Shown here piece by piece: positions 35,723 to 44,043 of a stretch of 60,105 nt of DNA. The translations under genes were made by a program, and so were the position numbers. Each line of letters starts with the position of its first letter. Position 1 is the stretch's first letter. A model generated the notes under the pieces. It ran no database searches and was not told the DNA's origin. It worked only from the letters and a program-made list of their open reading frames with translations. This DNA comes from Flavobacterium psychrotolerans (GTDB lineage: Bacteria; Bacteroidota; Bacteroidia; Flavobacteriales; Flavobacteriaceae), in contig NZ_QCZI01000019.1 of the NCBI RefSeq assembly GCF_003097635.1, positions 1-60,105 on the forward strand, given 5' to 3'.

Positions 35723-36754
35723 CTATTTTTTTAGAAGTCTTTTGGTGATTATGCCTGAATCGGTTGCAATGGTTGCAAAATAAACGCCTTTTTCCAAGTG
35801 ACTTACATCCAGATAATTTTGGGAATAATCACTGCTCAAAACCACCCGACCGTTTATATCTGAAATTCGAACAGCGTCTATTTTTAGGGTTGTTTTTATT
35901 TTTAAGACATCTTCAATTGGATTCGGAATAATTTGGATTTGATTTGCCTGCAATTCCATATCATTTATTCCTAATTTCATCGTAGAAAAACGTTCGATTT
36001 GTGTTGTTGTTTGATTAATCCCGAGTGAAGGAACACTTATGGATGTTGTAATAGTTCTCAAAATCAGACTGTTTGATCCGTTATTGGTCGTGTTGTAGTA
36101 ATTATAGGTTGTTTGTAAAACAGTTCCTATATTGGTTAATACACCATAATTCAAAGAAATATTTTGTACTGTTTTTAAACGAGAAACCCCATCGCTAAAG
36201 GATCCATTGCCGGTATTATTCATAGTAAGAGTACCATAAGCATCAAAAGAAGAAGTAATGGTTCCTGTAAAAGTGCCCAAATACATGCCGTATATATAAG
36301 TTCCTGCGCTGGTATCTGTGTTGGAATATCCGTAAGTCATCGGGAAGGTGCCTAGTGAGGCATTGTTCTTTATGTAATTTAGTTCTAAATCGGTATTTTT
36401 CATGCCGGTTATTGATACCATATTGGCCGCACTGGAGGAAAAAATTTCGGATATGCTATTTGTACTATTTGTTGAAAAAAGAATGCTGTTTATTGTTACT
36501 TTTTTTGTGGTATTAGGATATGTAGCTATTTCGGTGGCCGATGGAGCGGTCATGTTATCATCAGATTCTCCAATATTAGTAAATAAATCAAAGTTCCAAA
36601 CAGCATTTGCACCCGAATTCGTTTGGTCAAGAGGAATACTTGAATTAACTATTTGGTATATAGCTTGGTCACTTCCAAAATATGAATCTATTGGCGTTTG
36701 AGCATTACTTAAATATGAAAAAAAGATAAGTAAAAGTAGAGGTTTTGTATTCAT
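35723..36754 (-). CDS. secreted protein of unknown function with T9SS type A sorting domain
   Basis: A 343-residue exported protein. A signal peptide (MNTKPLLLLIFFSYLSNAQ) leads into a Ser/Thr/Asn-rich beta-type domain (about 20-265) that I cannot assign to a family. The last ~70 residues are a T9SS sorting domain (IIPNPIEDVLKIK near the start, GVYFATIATDSGIITKRLLKK at the end). It should be secreted or surface-attached by the T9SS. It stands alone, 171 bp from pruA, and no promoter motif was convincing. Confidence 0.88.
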   Translation of the reverse strand: MNTKPLLLLIFFSYLSNAQTPIDSYFGSDQAIYQIVNSSIPLDQTNSGANAVWNFDLFTNIGESDDNMTAPSATEIATYPNTTKKVTINSILFSTNSTNSISEIFSSSAANMVSITGMKNTDLELNYIKNNASLGTFPMTYGYSNTDTSAGTYIYGMYLGTFTGTITSSFDAYGTLTMNNTGNGSFSDGVSRLKTVQNISLNYGVLTNIGTVLQTTYNYYNTTNNGSNSLILRTITTSISVPSLGINQTTTQIERFSTMKLGINDMELQANQIQIIPNPIEDVLKIKTTLKIDAVRISDINGRVVLSSDYSQNYLDVSHLEKGVYFATIATDSGIITKRLLKK

Positions 36755-36925
36755 GATTTAAGTAAATGGGGTTAAATTTATATAAAATAAGGTTAAATTT
36801 TTTGAAATAAAAAGGTTTGATTTTCCTATTTGAAAGGAGGTTAAGCCCCGCAAGACCTTAAATTAAATCTTGTAAGGGTTTTAGGTCTAGAATGAGATTG
36901 CTTTGCCGTTTGCCTCGCAAGGCTG

Positions 36926-38554
36926 CTATTCTCCCAAAAACGGATATCGGTAATCTTCAGGCACAACAAAAGTTTCTTTGATGGTTCTTGGAGAGATCCA
37001 TCGCATTAAATTCAATGCAGAACCAGCTTTGTCATTGGTTCCCGATGCTCTTGCTCCGCCAAAAGGCTGCATGCCCACTACGGCACCGGTTGGCTTGTCA
37101 TTAATGTAGAGATTTCCGGAAGCATTTTGCAAAGCAATGGTCGCCTCTTCTATGGCATATCGATCTTGACTAAAAATAGCGCCTGTCAAAGCATATTCTG
37201 AAGTTTGATCCACCAATTTTAAAGTTTCGGACCATTTGGCATCTTCATAGACATAAATCGTCATTACAGGTCCAAACAATTCAGTTTCCATAGTGGTGTA
37301 TTTTGGATTGGTCGTCACGATAACTGTTGGCTCAATAAAATAACCAACCGATTTGTCGTAATTTCCTCCTACGATGATTTCGGCATCTGTATCTTTTTTT
37401 GCTTGGTCAATATAACGCGCCAATTTGTCAAATGAACCTTCGTGAATTACTGCCGTAATGAAATTTCCAAAATCCTCTGGGGAACCCATTTTCATCGATT
37501 TCACATCGGTAATCAGTTGCGATTTTATATCTTTCCATAAACTTTGGGGAACGTAGGCTCTTGATGCGGCTGAACATTTTTGTCCCTGAAATTCGAAGGC
37601 GCCACGAACAATTCCGGTAACCACCTGTTTTATATTTGCTGACGGATGCGCCACAATAAAATCTTTTCCGCCGGTTTCGCCTACAATTCTAGGGTAAGTT
37701 TTGTAATGGTGAATGTTGATCCCAATTTTTGCCCAAATATCTTTAAAAACGTGAGTAGAACCTGTAAAGTGAATTCCCGCAAAGTCACGACTGGCAAGAA
37801 CCGTATTTGTAATCATTTCTGCATCGCCAAAAACTACGTTGATTACACCATCAGGAACGCCAGCTTCTTTAAAAACATCAATGATTATTTTTGCCGAAAA
37901 AACCTGACTATCACTTGGTTTCCAAACTACAACATTTCCCATCATGGCGGCACTTGCAGGTAAATTTGCAGCAATTGCCGTAAAGTTAAATGGAGTTATG
38001 GCATACACGAAACCTTCCAACGGGCGGTATTCTAATCTATTCCATACGTCCGAAGTCGATTTGGGCTGATCGTTATAAATTTGCGTCATGAACTCTACAT
38101 TGTATCGCAAAAAGTCAATCAATTCACATGAAGCGTCAATTTCCGCCTGAAAAATATTTTTAGATTGCGCAATCATAGTTGCCGCATTTATCCTTGCTCT
38201 ATAAGGGCCAGCTATTAATTCTGCAGCTTTTAAGAAAATGGCCGCACGCTGTTCCCAAGCTAAATTTGCCCATTTTGTTTTTGATTCAAGTGCGTTGGAA
38301 ATAGCTTTTTCTACGTGAACTTTTTCTGCTAAATGATATGTACCCACGATGTGTTTGTGATCGTGTGGCGCAGTCATATTTCTAGTATTACCTGTCCTGA
38401 TTTCTTCATTCCCGATGTATATTGGAACATCAATTTTTGAATTCCACATTTGTTGGTAAGCAGCAAGAACGGCTGCTTTTTCTGGAGAATTTGGAGCGTA
38501 TGATTTTATAGGTTCATTAACTGCTTTGGGTACATGAAAAAATCCTTTTAACAT
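36926..38554 (-). CDS. pruA: L-glutamate gamma-semialdehyde dehydrogenase
   Basis: Oxidises glutamate-5-semialdehyde (from proline or ornithine) to glutamate with NAD. At 542 residues it matches the single-domain Bacteroidota enzyme (PRODH is a separate protein and is not in the window). The catalytic Cys is in GQKCSAASRAYVP, the Glu in VGETGGKDF, and the cofactor segment is TGSTHVFKDIW. The N-terminal 40 residues (FFHVPKAVNEPIKSYAPNSP) are typical of the family. A -7 box lies 66 bp upstream, with an inverted repeat in the leader. Confidence 0.96.
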   Translation of the reverse strand: MLKGFFHVPKAVNEPIKSYAPNSPEKAAVLAAYQQMWNSKIDVPIYIGNEEIRTGNTRNMTAPHDHKHIVGTYHLAEKVHVEKAISNALESKTKWANLAWEQRAAIFLKAAELIAGPYRARINAATMIAQSKNIFQAEIDASCELIDFLRYNVEFMTQIYNDQPKSTSDVWNRLEYRPLEGFVYAITPFNFTAIAANLPASAAMMGNVVVWKPSDSQVFSAKIIIDVFKEAGVPDGVINVVFGDAEMITNTVLASRDFAGIHFTGSTHVFKDIWAKIGINIHHYKTYPRIVGETGGKDFIVAHPSANIKQVVTGIVRGAFEFQGQKCSAASRAYVPQSLWKDIKSQLITDVKSMKMGSPEDFGNFITAVIHEGSFDKLARYIDQAKKDTDAEIIVGGNYDKSVGYFIEPTVIVTTNPKYTTMETELFGPVMTIYVYEDAKWSETLKLVDQTSEYALTGAIFSQDRYAIEEATIALQNASGNLYINDKPTGAVVGMQPFGGARASGTNDKAGSALNLMRWISPRTIKETFVVPEDYRYPFLGE

Positions 38555-38585
38555 ATTGTTTTGAATTAGATAATTAGAAAAAAGT

Positions 38586-38608
38586 ATAATTCAATTAGTA
38601 TGAATTAT
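38586..38608. repeat. inverted repeat in the pruA leader
   Basis: ATAATTCA and TGAATTAT are perfect inverted 8-mers separated by 7 bases, between the -7 box and the pruA start. It could be a repressor site or an RNA hairpin; the sequence is AT-rich, so chance is possible. Confidence 0.35.
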
Positions 38609-38619
38609 TTAATTTTATA

Positions 38620-38627
38620 CAAAAGTA
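38620..38627 (-). promoter_or_regulatory. -7 box for pruA
   Basis: TACTTTTG on the minus strand, 65 bp upstream of the ATG; no clear -33 element. Confidence 0.5.
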
Positions 38628-38815
38628 CAAAGGAAAATCTGATAATTTGAAGATGAAATGGCAATTTTACAAAACAATTTATTAATTATTAGGAGTTTTG
38701 TTTGGATTATTTTATTGCGATTTATTTGAGAACGATATTCTCTAGTAGTTTTCACCTTTTTTTAATGAAAAATTTTAAAGACAATTAGGGATGGTGGAGT
38801 TTTGCCTTCAAAGCA

Positions 38816-39202
38816 TTAGTTCAGTGCAAACGGTGCGCTTAATTTAAAAGAAGGGACAACAACCCGAAAATTTTTTGTAGTAGTAAAATTGACCATGTTA
38901 AAATAACCCTTCATGGATCCAAAAGGAGAAGAAAGTAGACATCCTGAGCTGTAGGTATGGGATTCTCCGGATTTTAAAACTGGTTTTTTTCCCACAACGC
39001 CTTCTCCGTCTACAATTTCGATATCATTTAGTGAATCGAAAATTTCCCAATGACGAGAGATAAGCTGAACGGAATCTTTGCCTTTGTTTTCGATGGTAAT
39101 CTCGTAACTAAAGGCAAAATGAATCTTATGATTTTTGAAGTACGTGCCTTCAAAACTCGTCAAAACTGAAATTTTTATACCTCTTGTTATTTGGGAAACC
39201 AT
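38816..39202 (-). CDS. apaG: ApaG domain protein
   Basis: A 128-residue single-domain ApaG protein with a fibronectin-III-like fold. Conserved segments are FAFSYEITIENKG, QLISRHWEIFD and EGVVGKKPVLKSGESHTYSSG near the middle, and GSMKGYFNMV. In enterobacteria ApaG is named for cobalt/magnesium phenotypes, but its biochemical function is unknown. It lies 79 bp downstream of the T9SS plug gene on the same strand, possibly co-transcribed. Confidence 0.93.
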   Translation of the reverse strand: MVSQITRGIKISVLTSFEGTYFKNHKIHFAFSYEITIENKGKDSVQLISRHWEIFDSLNDIEIVDGEGVVGKKPVLKSGESHTYSSGCLLSSPFGSMKGYFNMVNFTTTKNFRVVVPSFKLSAPFALN

Positions 39203-39280
39203 TGTGATATCTTCTTATGGTGTAAAATTACAAAAAAATAGTTTCATATCTCCATTTTATGTTAAATTTTACCCTTGGAG

Positions 39281-40534
39281 CTAATTTGTGATATCGGTTG
39301 AAGAGGCTAAACCCTTTCCAATTACGCGGTCATAGCGTTGGTTGTTTTCTCTGTAGTATACAATGCCAAAATAGTTGCTTTCGGTTTGATAAAAATTGCC
39401 GTCAATCGCATTTTCTGCATCAATTTTTCCATTTTTGTCGGCAATCGCATAGGCGTAATTGGTAAATCCTTGCTTAATCATGATTGCTTTTTCATAAATT
39501 CCTTTTGTTTCATTGTAATCCATTTTGTATTCTGGAGTAAATGCATAATTATTAAACATCCCGGTGACATAAATGTCGCTTTTCCCATAATATGCTGGTG
39601 CAGAAAGGCTGAAAAATACCCAAGCATAATCGGCCTCAATTTCATTGTTTTCTACGTTGAGGTTTTTCACAACGAAATTTCCGTTGAAGTCGGGTGAATA
39701 GGTATATTGGTTTTTTGCTCTGGCATTATCAGTATAAAGGTGTGCGTTATAAATACCACCATTAGAATCTATTTTCCCAACGTTATTTGTTGCTGCCCGA
39801 ATGTCTTTGTTTTCAAAATACCGGTATTCGTTTCCTGCCCAAAACTGGGTTTCGGAATCGTATTTGTAAATTAGGTCATTCCCGATGGTATACATGGGTT
39901 TTATATCTGTTATTCCGGTATTCAATTGACCGTTTTGAAGCAATAAAATTTTTACATTTTTCAGTGGACTTTGGAATAAAACCGTTGTGGATTTTACAGA
40001 AAAATCAATGTTGTGCTTGTAGTTAACATCTTGAACGGTTCGGGCTCTTTTTACTTGCATTGGAACCGATACGAGATCTTCATAGATGATAAATTTTCTT
40101 GAAAAAACAACCTCTCGGTCTTCATTCAAAATTTTTATCATATAATTTCCACTCACCAATAATTGGGTGTTTTTATTGGGGAATTGTACTTTGTAATGAG
40201 AATACACTTGGAGCGTGTTGAATGAATTGGTGTAGTCCTGAATGCGTTGGTCGTCAAAACCTTGCAGAAATTCATTTTTGGACAGTTGTGAGGGTTTCCA
40301 GTCATAATCACAATGCACGAATTGGTAATAATAATTGGCTTCGTTGCCAAATAAATCGTCAAACTGCAACTGAAAACTATCTCCTAATTTAAATATAGGA
40401 ACGATGTTTTGTCCGTTTTGAACAAAAGACACGGTTTTAATATTGTAGGGTGGCGCGATTTCTTTTTCTATTTGGGCAAAAGCGGAAACGGTAACCAGTA
40501 GCGAAAATAAGAATGTCTTAAAAGTGTGAAACAT
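39281..40534 (-). CDS. type IX secretion system plug protein (DUF5103)
   Basis: A 417-residue exported protein with signal peptide MFHTFKTFLFSLLVTVSAFAQ. Its beta-rich body, with NYYYQFVHCDYDWKPSQLSKNEF near residue 60 and ADYAWVFFSLSAPAYYGKSDIYV near residue 305, matches the DUF5103 family. The member studied in Flavobacterium johnsoniae plugs the periplasmic side of the SprA translocon channel. Expected location is the periplasm at the outer membrane. In this window the motor and ring genes gldKLMN and several T9SS cargoes fit with it. Confidence 0.88.
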   Translation of the reverse strand: MFHTFKTFLFSLLVTVSAFAQIEKEIAPPYNIKTVSFVQNGQNIVPIFKLGDSFQLQFDDLFGNEANYYYQFVHCDYDWKPSQLSKNEFLQGFDDQRIQDYTNSFNTLQVYSHYKVQFPNKNTQLLVSGNYMIKILNEDREVVFSRKFIIYEDLVSVPMQVKRARTVQDVNYKHNIDFSVKSTTVLFQSPLKNVKILLLQNGQLNTGITDIKPMYTIGNDLIYKYDSETQFWAGNEYRYFENKDIRAATNNVGKIDSNGGIYNAHLYTDNARAKNQYTYSPDFNGNFVVKNLNVENNEIEADYAWVFFSLSAPAYYGKSDIYVTGMFNNYAFTPEYKMDYNETKGIYEKAIMIKQGFTNYAYAIADKNGKIDAENAIDGNFYQTESNYFGIVYYRENNQRYDRVIGKGLASSTDITN

Positions 40535-40626
40535 AGGTAACAGTATTTTCTGAAATGTAAATGTAATAAATAATTATCACTTTACAGAAAGCGCGATTTT
40601 TGAATTTTGGAGAATGATTTTAACGG

Positions 40627-41397
40627 TTATTTATAAACAACAGGAATGATTTCTCCTTTGGCCAGACAATATTTCTCTACTAATTCAGAACTGATTTTTT
40701 TGGTATAATCTTCTTCTATAACTTTAAAACCGATGCTTCTGAGTTTGTCAAAATAATCCCTTCCGTAGATTCGGACGTGGTCATATTGCCCGAAAATTTT
40801 AGCGCGTTCTTTTTGGTCGGTAATGGTGTCGTCGGTAAAAGTGTTTGCTCTGGATAAGTCTTGTGGAATTTGAAAGATTCCCATTCCGCCAGGTTTCAAA
40901 ACGCGAAACAATTCCTGCATGGCTTTTGTATCGTCTGGAATGTGCTCCAGGACGTGGTTGCATAAAATGACATCGTATGAATTGTCTTCAAATGGCAAGT
41001 TGCAAATATCTGCTTTCACATCCGCAAGTGGTGAAAACAAATCTGTGGTCGTATAATTGATGTTTTTTTGATTTCGGAATAGCTTGTAAAATGCCTGTTC
41101 GGGTGCAAAATGCAGTACTTTTTTCTTTTCCTCAGTAGTAAAAAAGTCGGTTTCATTTTTTAGATACAACCAAAGTAAACGGTGTCTTTCGAGCGAAAGC
41201 GTACTTGGTGAAAGAACATTGTTGCGTTGCGTCCCGTATCCATAGGGCAAAAACATACGGAAGTTTTTTCCGTCAATTGGATCGGTGAATTTATTCCCTT
41301 TTAAGGCAAAGGCAAGGATTGGACGTGCAACGTAACTCAGCCGAATTAATATTGGGCGAGGTATGGTGTTGAGGATGAATTTAAAAAGTTTTTTCAT
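40627..41397 (-). CDS. class I SAM-dependent methyltransferase
   Basis: A 256-residue protein of the methyltransf_11 type. The motifs are VLHFAPEQAF (motif I, a divergent GxGxG replaced by FAPE), ADICNLPFEDNSYDVILCNHVLEHIPD (motifs II-III, near 125-150) and LKPGGMGIFQIPQ. An N-terminal stretch of about 90 residues precedes the domain. The substrate is unknown; family relatives act on small molecules or cell-surface sugars. Its start overlaps the stop of map by one base (TAATG), so translation is coupled. Confidence 0.9.
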   Translation of the reverse strand: MKKLFKFILNTIPRPILIRLSYVARPILAFALKGNKFTDPIDGKNFRMFLPYGYGTQRNNVLSPSTLSLERHRLLWLYLKNETDFFTTEEKKKVLHFAPEQAFYKLFRNQKNINYTTTDLFSPLADVKADICNLPFEDNSYDVILCNHVLEHIPDDTKAMQELFRVLKPGGMGIFQIPQDLSRANTFTDDTITDQKERAKIFGQYDHVRIYGRDYFDKLRSIGFKVIEEDYTKKISSELVEKYCLAKGEIIPVVYK

Positions 41398-42215
41398 TAT
41401 ATTTTTAATGGTTCTCTCCTAAACTCATCTTCTTCATTACTTATAATTCCTAAGGCTTTATACACATAGGCAAAAGTGGATAACAATTCGGGTTTTCCGT
41501 CAATTAAGGCCACATCGTGTTCAAAGTGTGCGCTTGGTTTTCCGTCAGCAGTCAAGATAGTCCAGCCGTCTTTTAGCTGTCTTATATTGCGGGTTCCCAT
41601 GTTTATCATCGGTTCTATGGCGACAACCATTCCTTCAACAAAAAGTTTTCCACGACCGCGTTTTCCGTAGTTTGGCATTTCTGGATCTTCATGCATTTTT
41701 TGACCTACACCATGTCCCACTAATTCACGAACCACCCCATATCCATGTGCTTCGGTATATTTTTGAATGGCATTTCCAACGTCTTCTACTCGATTTCCAG
41801 CTTTGAATTCTCGGATTCCAACATACAAACTCTCTTTGGTTACACGTAATAATTTTTTAGTTTCTTCGGACACTTCCCCAATCTCGAAAGAATAGGCATG
41901 GTCTCCGTGAAATCCATTTTTGAATGCGCCACAATCAACTGAAATTACGTCGCCGCTTTCTAAGGGTTTTTCATTTGGAATTCCGTGAACAACTTGTGCA
42001 TTCGGACTCATGCAAAGCGAGTTCGGAAAACCATACAATCCAAGAAAACTTGGTACCGCACCGTGATCTCGAATGAATTCTTCGGCTAATTTGTCTAAAT
42101 ATAATGTAGAAACTCCAGGCTTTATTTCGCTGGCAATCATTCCTAAAGTTTTGGAAACAATCAGGGCGCTTTCGCGCATTAATTCAATTTCTTCGCGTGT
42201 TTTTTGGATAATCAT
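41397..42215 (-). CDS. map: type I methionine aminopeptidase
   Basis: Removes the initiator Met from nascent proteins. The 272 residues contain the metal ligands Asp in VISVDCGAFKNGFHGDHAYSF (two Asp), His in RELVGHGVGQKMHEDP and Glu in VVAIEPMI and, near the end, FEHDVAL. It is somewhat longer than minimal type Ia enzymes because of a C-terminal extension of about 25 residues. It is followed directly by a methyltransferase with a one-base overlap. A -7 box lies 20 bp upstream. Confidence 0.96.
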   Translation of the reverse strand: MIIQKTREEIELMRESALIVSKTLGMIASEIKPGVSTLYLDKLAEEFIRDHGAVPSFLGLYGFPNSLCMSPNAQVVHGIPNEKPLESGDVISVDCGAFKNGFHGDHAYSFEIGEVSEETKKLLRVTKESLYVGIREFKAGNRVEDVGNAIQKYTEAHGYGVVRELVGHGVGQKMHEDPEMPNYGKRGRGKLFVEGMVVAIEPMINMGTRNIRQLKDGWTILTADGKPSAHFEHDVALIDGKPELLSTFAYVYKALGIISNEEDEFRREPLKI

Positions 42216-42234
42216 AGTGCATTTTTTCAGGCTG

Positions 42235-42242
42235 CAAAAGTA
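42235..42242 (-). promoter_or_regulatory. -7 box for map
   Basis: TACTTTTG on the minus strand, 19 bp upstream of the map ATG. Confidence 0.5.
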
Positions 42243-42344
42243 AGGATTTAAAATTATTTAATTATGGTTTAGCTTAATTTTAATACTTCATAAATTAGAG
42301 CTTAGAATATGAGTTTTGTCATATTTTATGGTTACTTTTAATGC

Positions 42345-42352
42345 TATTTTTG
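42345..42352 (+). promoter_or_regulatory. -7 box for the acetyl-CoA hydrolase/transferase gene
   Basis: TATTTTTG, 18 bp upstream of the ATG at 42371. It rules out the longer frame beginning at 42341, which would start upstream of transcription. Confidence 0.5.
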
Positions 42353-42370
42353 TTTAAAAGACAGTATGTT

Positions 42371-43645
42371 ATGAGTAAATATGTAACCGCCGAAGAGGCT
42401 GTAAAGGCAGTAAAATCAGATGATAGGGTTTACATACAGGCTGCGGCTGCGGCACCTTCCATTTTAACAAAGGCGCTTTCCGATAGAGCTTCAGAATTAA
42501 GAAATGTGGAGGTTTGTCATTTGCATACCGAAGGTCCTGCTCCTTATGCCAACCCGGAATTGGCAGACAGTTTTCATGTCAATTCCTTTTTTATTGGTAG
42601 TAATGTAAGGCATACTTTGGCGGCGGGAAATGGCTCGTATACCCCTGTTTTTTTAAGTGAATTGCCCTATTTGTTTCGGAAAAAGGTATTGCCAATAGAT
42701 GTGGTTTTTATTCATGTCTCACCGCCAGATATCCATGGTTACTGCTCCTTGGGAGTTTCGGTTGAAGCCACCTTGGCAGCAATTGAAAATGCACAAACGG
42801 TAATTGCTCAAGTAAATCCGCAAATGCCGAGGACTTTTGGGGACGGAATCCTTCATGTTTCCGAAATTGATTATTTGGTTGAGGTAAACATGCCCATTTA
42901 CAGTCATGAAATGGATGCGATTTCTCCATTGGAAGATAAAATTGGCACATACATTGCTTCTTTAATTGAAGACGAAAGTACCTTGCAAATGGGGATTGGT
43001 TCCATACCCAATGCGGCTTTAACCAAATTAACCCACCATAAAAATTTAGGATTGCATACCGAAATGTTTTCTGATGGTGTAATTGACCTTATCCAAAGTG
43101 ACGTCATCAACTGCAATTTTAAAGGAACATCAAGAGGAAGAGTTTTGGCCACTTTTTTGATGGGATCTAAAAGATTGTATGATTTTGTGAACGACAATCC
43201 GTTTATAGAAATGAAAGAATCGTCCATCGTTAATGACACGGCTTTAATTCGGCAAAACCCTAAAATGGTAGCCATCAATTCGGCTCTTGAAGTGGATGTT
43301 ACAGGTCAGGTTTGTGCGGATTCCCTTGGTGCAAGAATGTATTCCGGTGTGGGCGGTCAAATGGATTTTATCCGTGGGGCTTCATTAAGTCAAGGAGGAA
43401 AAGCAATCATAGCCCTGCCTTCCATAACCACTAAGGGAGAAAGCAGAATTGTTCCTTACCTCAAACAAGGAGCAGGAGTGGTTTCTACCCGAGCCCACAT
43501 TCAATATATTATTACTGAAAACGGAATTGCCGATTTATATGGAAAAACACTCAAACAGCGTTCCGCCGAATTGGTGAAAATTGCCCATCCCAACCATCAG
43601 GAATGGATTGAAAGGGAATATTTTAATTTGGTGAATTGCAAATAA
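42371..43645 (+). CDS. acetyl-CoA hydrolase/CoA-transferase family protein
   Basis: A 424-residue class I CoA-transferase-like enzyme of the Cat1/4-hydroxybutyrate CoA-transferase group. The catalytic Glu is in LGLHTEMFSDGVIDL near residue 230, and the oxyanion and CoA-binding loops are GIGSIPNAAL and YSGVGGQMDFIRGASLS (near residue 330). Such enzymes either transfer CoA between acetate and another acid or hydrolyse acetyl-CoA; the sequence alone does not decide. I used the ATG at 42371 (MSKYVTAEEAVKAV) rather than the upstream one because a -7 box lies in between. Confidence 0.92.
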   Translation: MSKYVTAEEAVKAVKSDDRVYIQAAAAAPSILTKALSDRASELRNVEVCHLHTEGPAPYANPELADSFHVNSFFIGSNVRHTLAAGNGSYTPVFLSELPYLFRKKVLPIDVVFIHVSPPDIHGYCSLGVSVEATLAAIENAQTVIAQVNPQMPRTFGDGILHVSEIDYLVEVNMPIYSHEMDAISPLEDKIGTYIASLIEDESTLQMGIGSIPNAALTKLTHHKNLGLHTEMFSDGVIDLIQSDVINCNFKGTSRGRVLATFLMGSKRLYDFVNDNPFIEMKESSIVNDTALIRQNPKMVAINSALEVDVTGQVCADSLGARMYSGVGGQMDFIRGASLSQGGKAIIALPSITTKGESRIVPYLKQGAGVVSTRAHIQYIITENGIADLYGKTLKQRSAELVKIAHPNHQEWIEREYFNLVNCK

Positions 43646-43687
43646 TGCCAATAAAAAAATAAATTAGTAAAAATTGATGTAAAAAAG

Positions 43688-43722
43688 AAACACCTCATTT
43701 TAGTTGATAAAATGAGGTGTTT
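43688..43722. terminator. bidirectional terminator hairpin
   Basis: AAACACCTCATTTTA and TAAAATGAGGTGTTT form a perfect 15-bp stem with loop GTTGA, between the converging acetyl-CoA hydrolase and small-membrane-protein genes. The better T tract (CTTTTTT) is on the minus side; on the plus side TTGG follows. Confidence 0.75.
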
Positions 43723-43821
43723 GGTTAGAAATAATAAACTAATTACATTTAGCATGCAAGCAGTTTTAAGTTAGAAAATGGAGCAACTATTTCATCGTTA
43801 TTGTGTTCTCATCTATACTTT

Positions 43822-44019
43822 TTATTTCGGGATGGTTTTCATTAATTTAAATCCGATAAAAAAAGAAAATAGTAGAAATGTAAAGAATCCAATTATAGAG
43901 CTAATAATTCTCCAATACTCGAGATTTCCAATTTTTCCATTTAGAACATTTGTCATAATTATGCCGCTTACAAGTGTAATCAATATAAGGGGGACAAATA
44001 ATGCTATATTTTTTTTCAT
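43822..44019 (-). CDS. small hydrophobic protein of unknown function
   Basis: A 65-residue protein beginning MKKNIALFVPLILITLVSG with two membrane helices (about 5-25 and 36-58) and a basic C-terminus. No family recognised. It starts 24 bp after the gpmI stop on the same strand and is followed by a strong hairpin with a minus-strand T tract, which supports a real co-transcribed gene. The opposite-strand frame over the same region looks like a shadow. Confidence 0.6.
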   Translation of the reverse strand: MKKNIALFVPLILITLVSGIIMTNVLNGKIGNLEYWRIISSIIGFFTFLLFSFFIGFKLMKTIPK

Positions 44020-44043
44020 GGTTAATCTCGTCTAAATTTTTAT

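Noticed and set aside
36845..36890. Imperfect hairpin downstream of pruA as a terminator
   Set aside because: Stem has mismatches and no T tract on the minus strand.
43778..44035. Plus-strand 85-codon frame over the small membrane protein
   Set aside because: The opposite strand gives a better protein (MKKN start, two helices) within an operon and before a hairpin.
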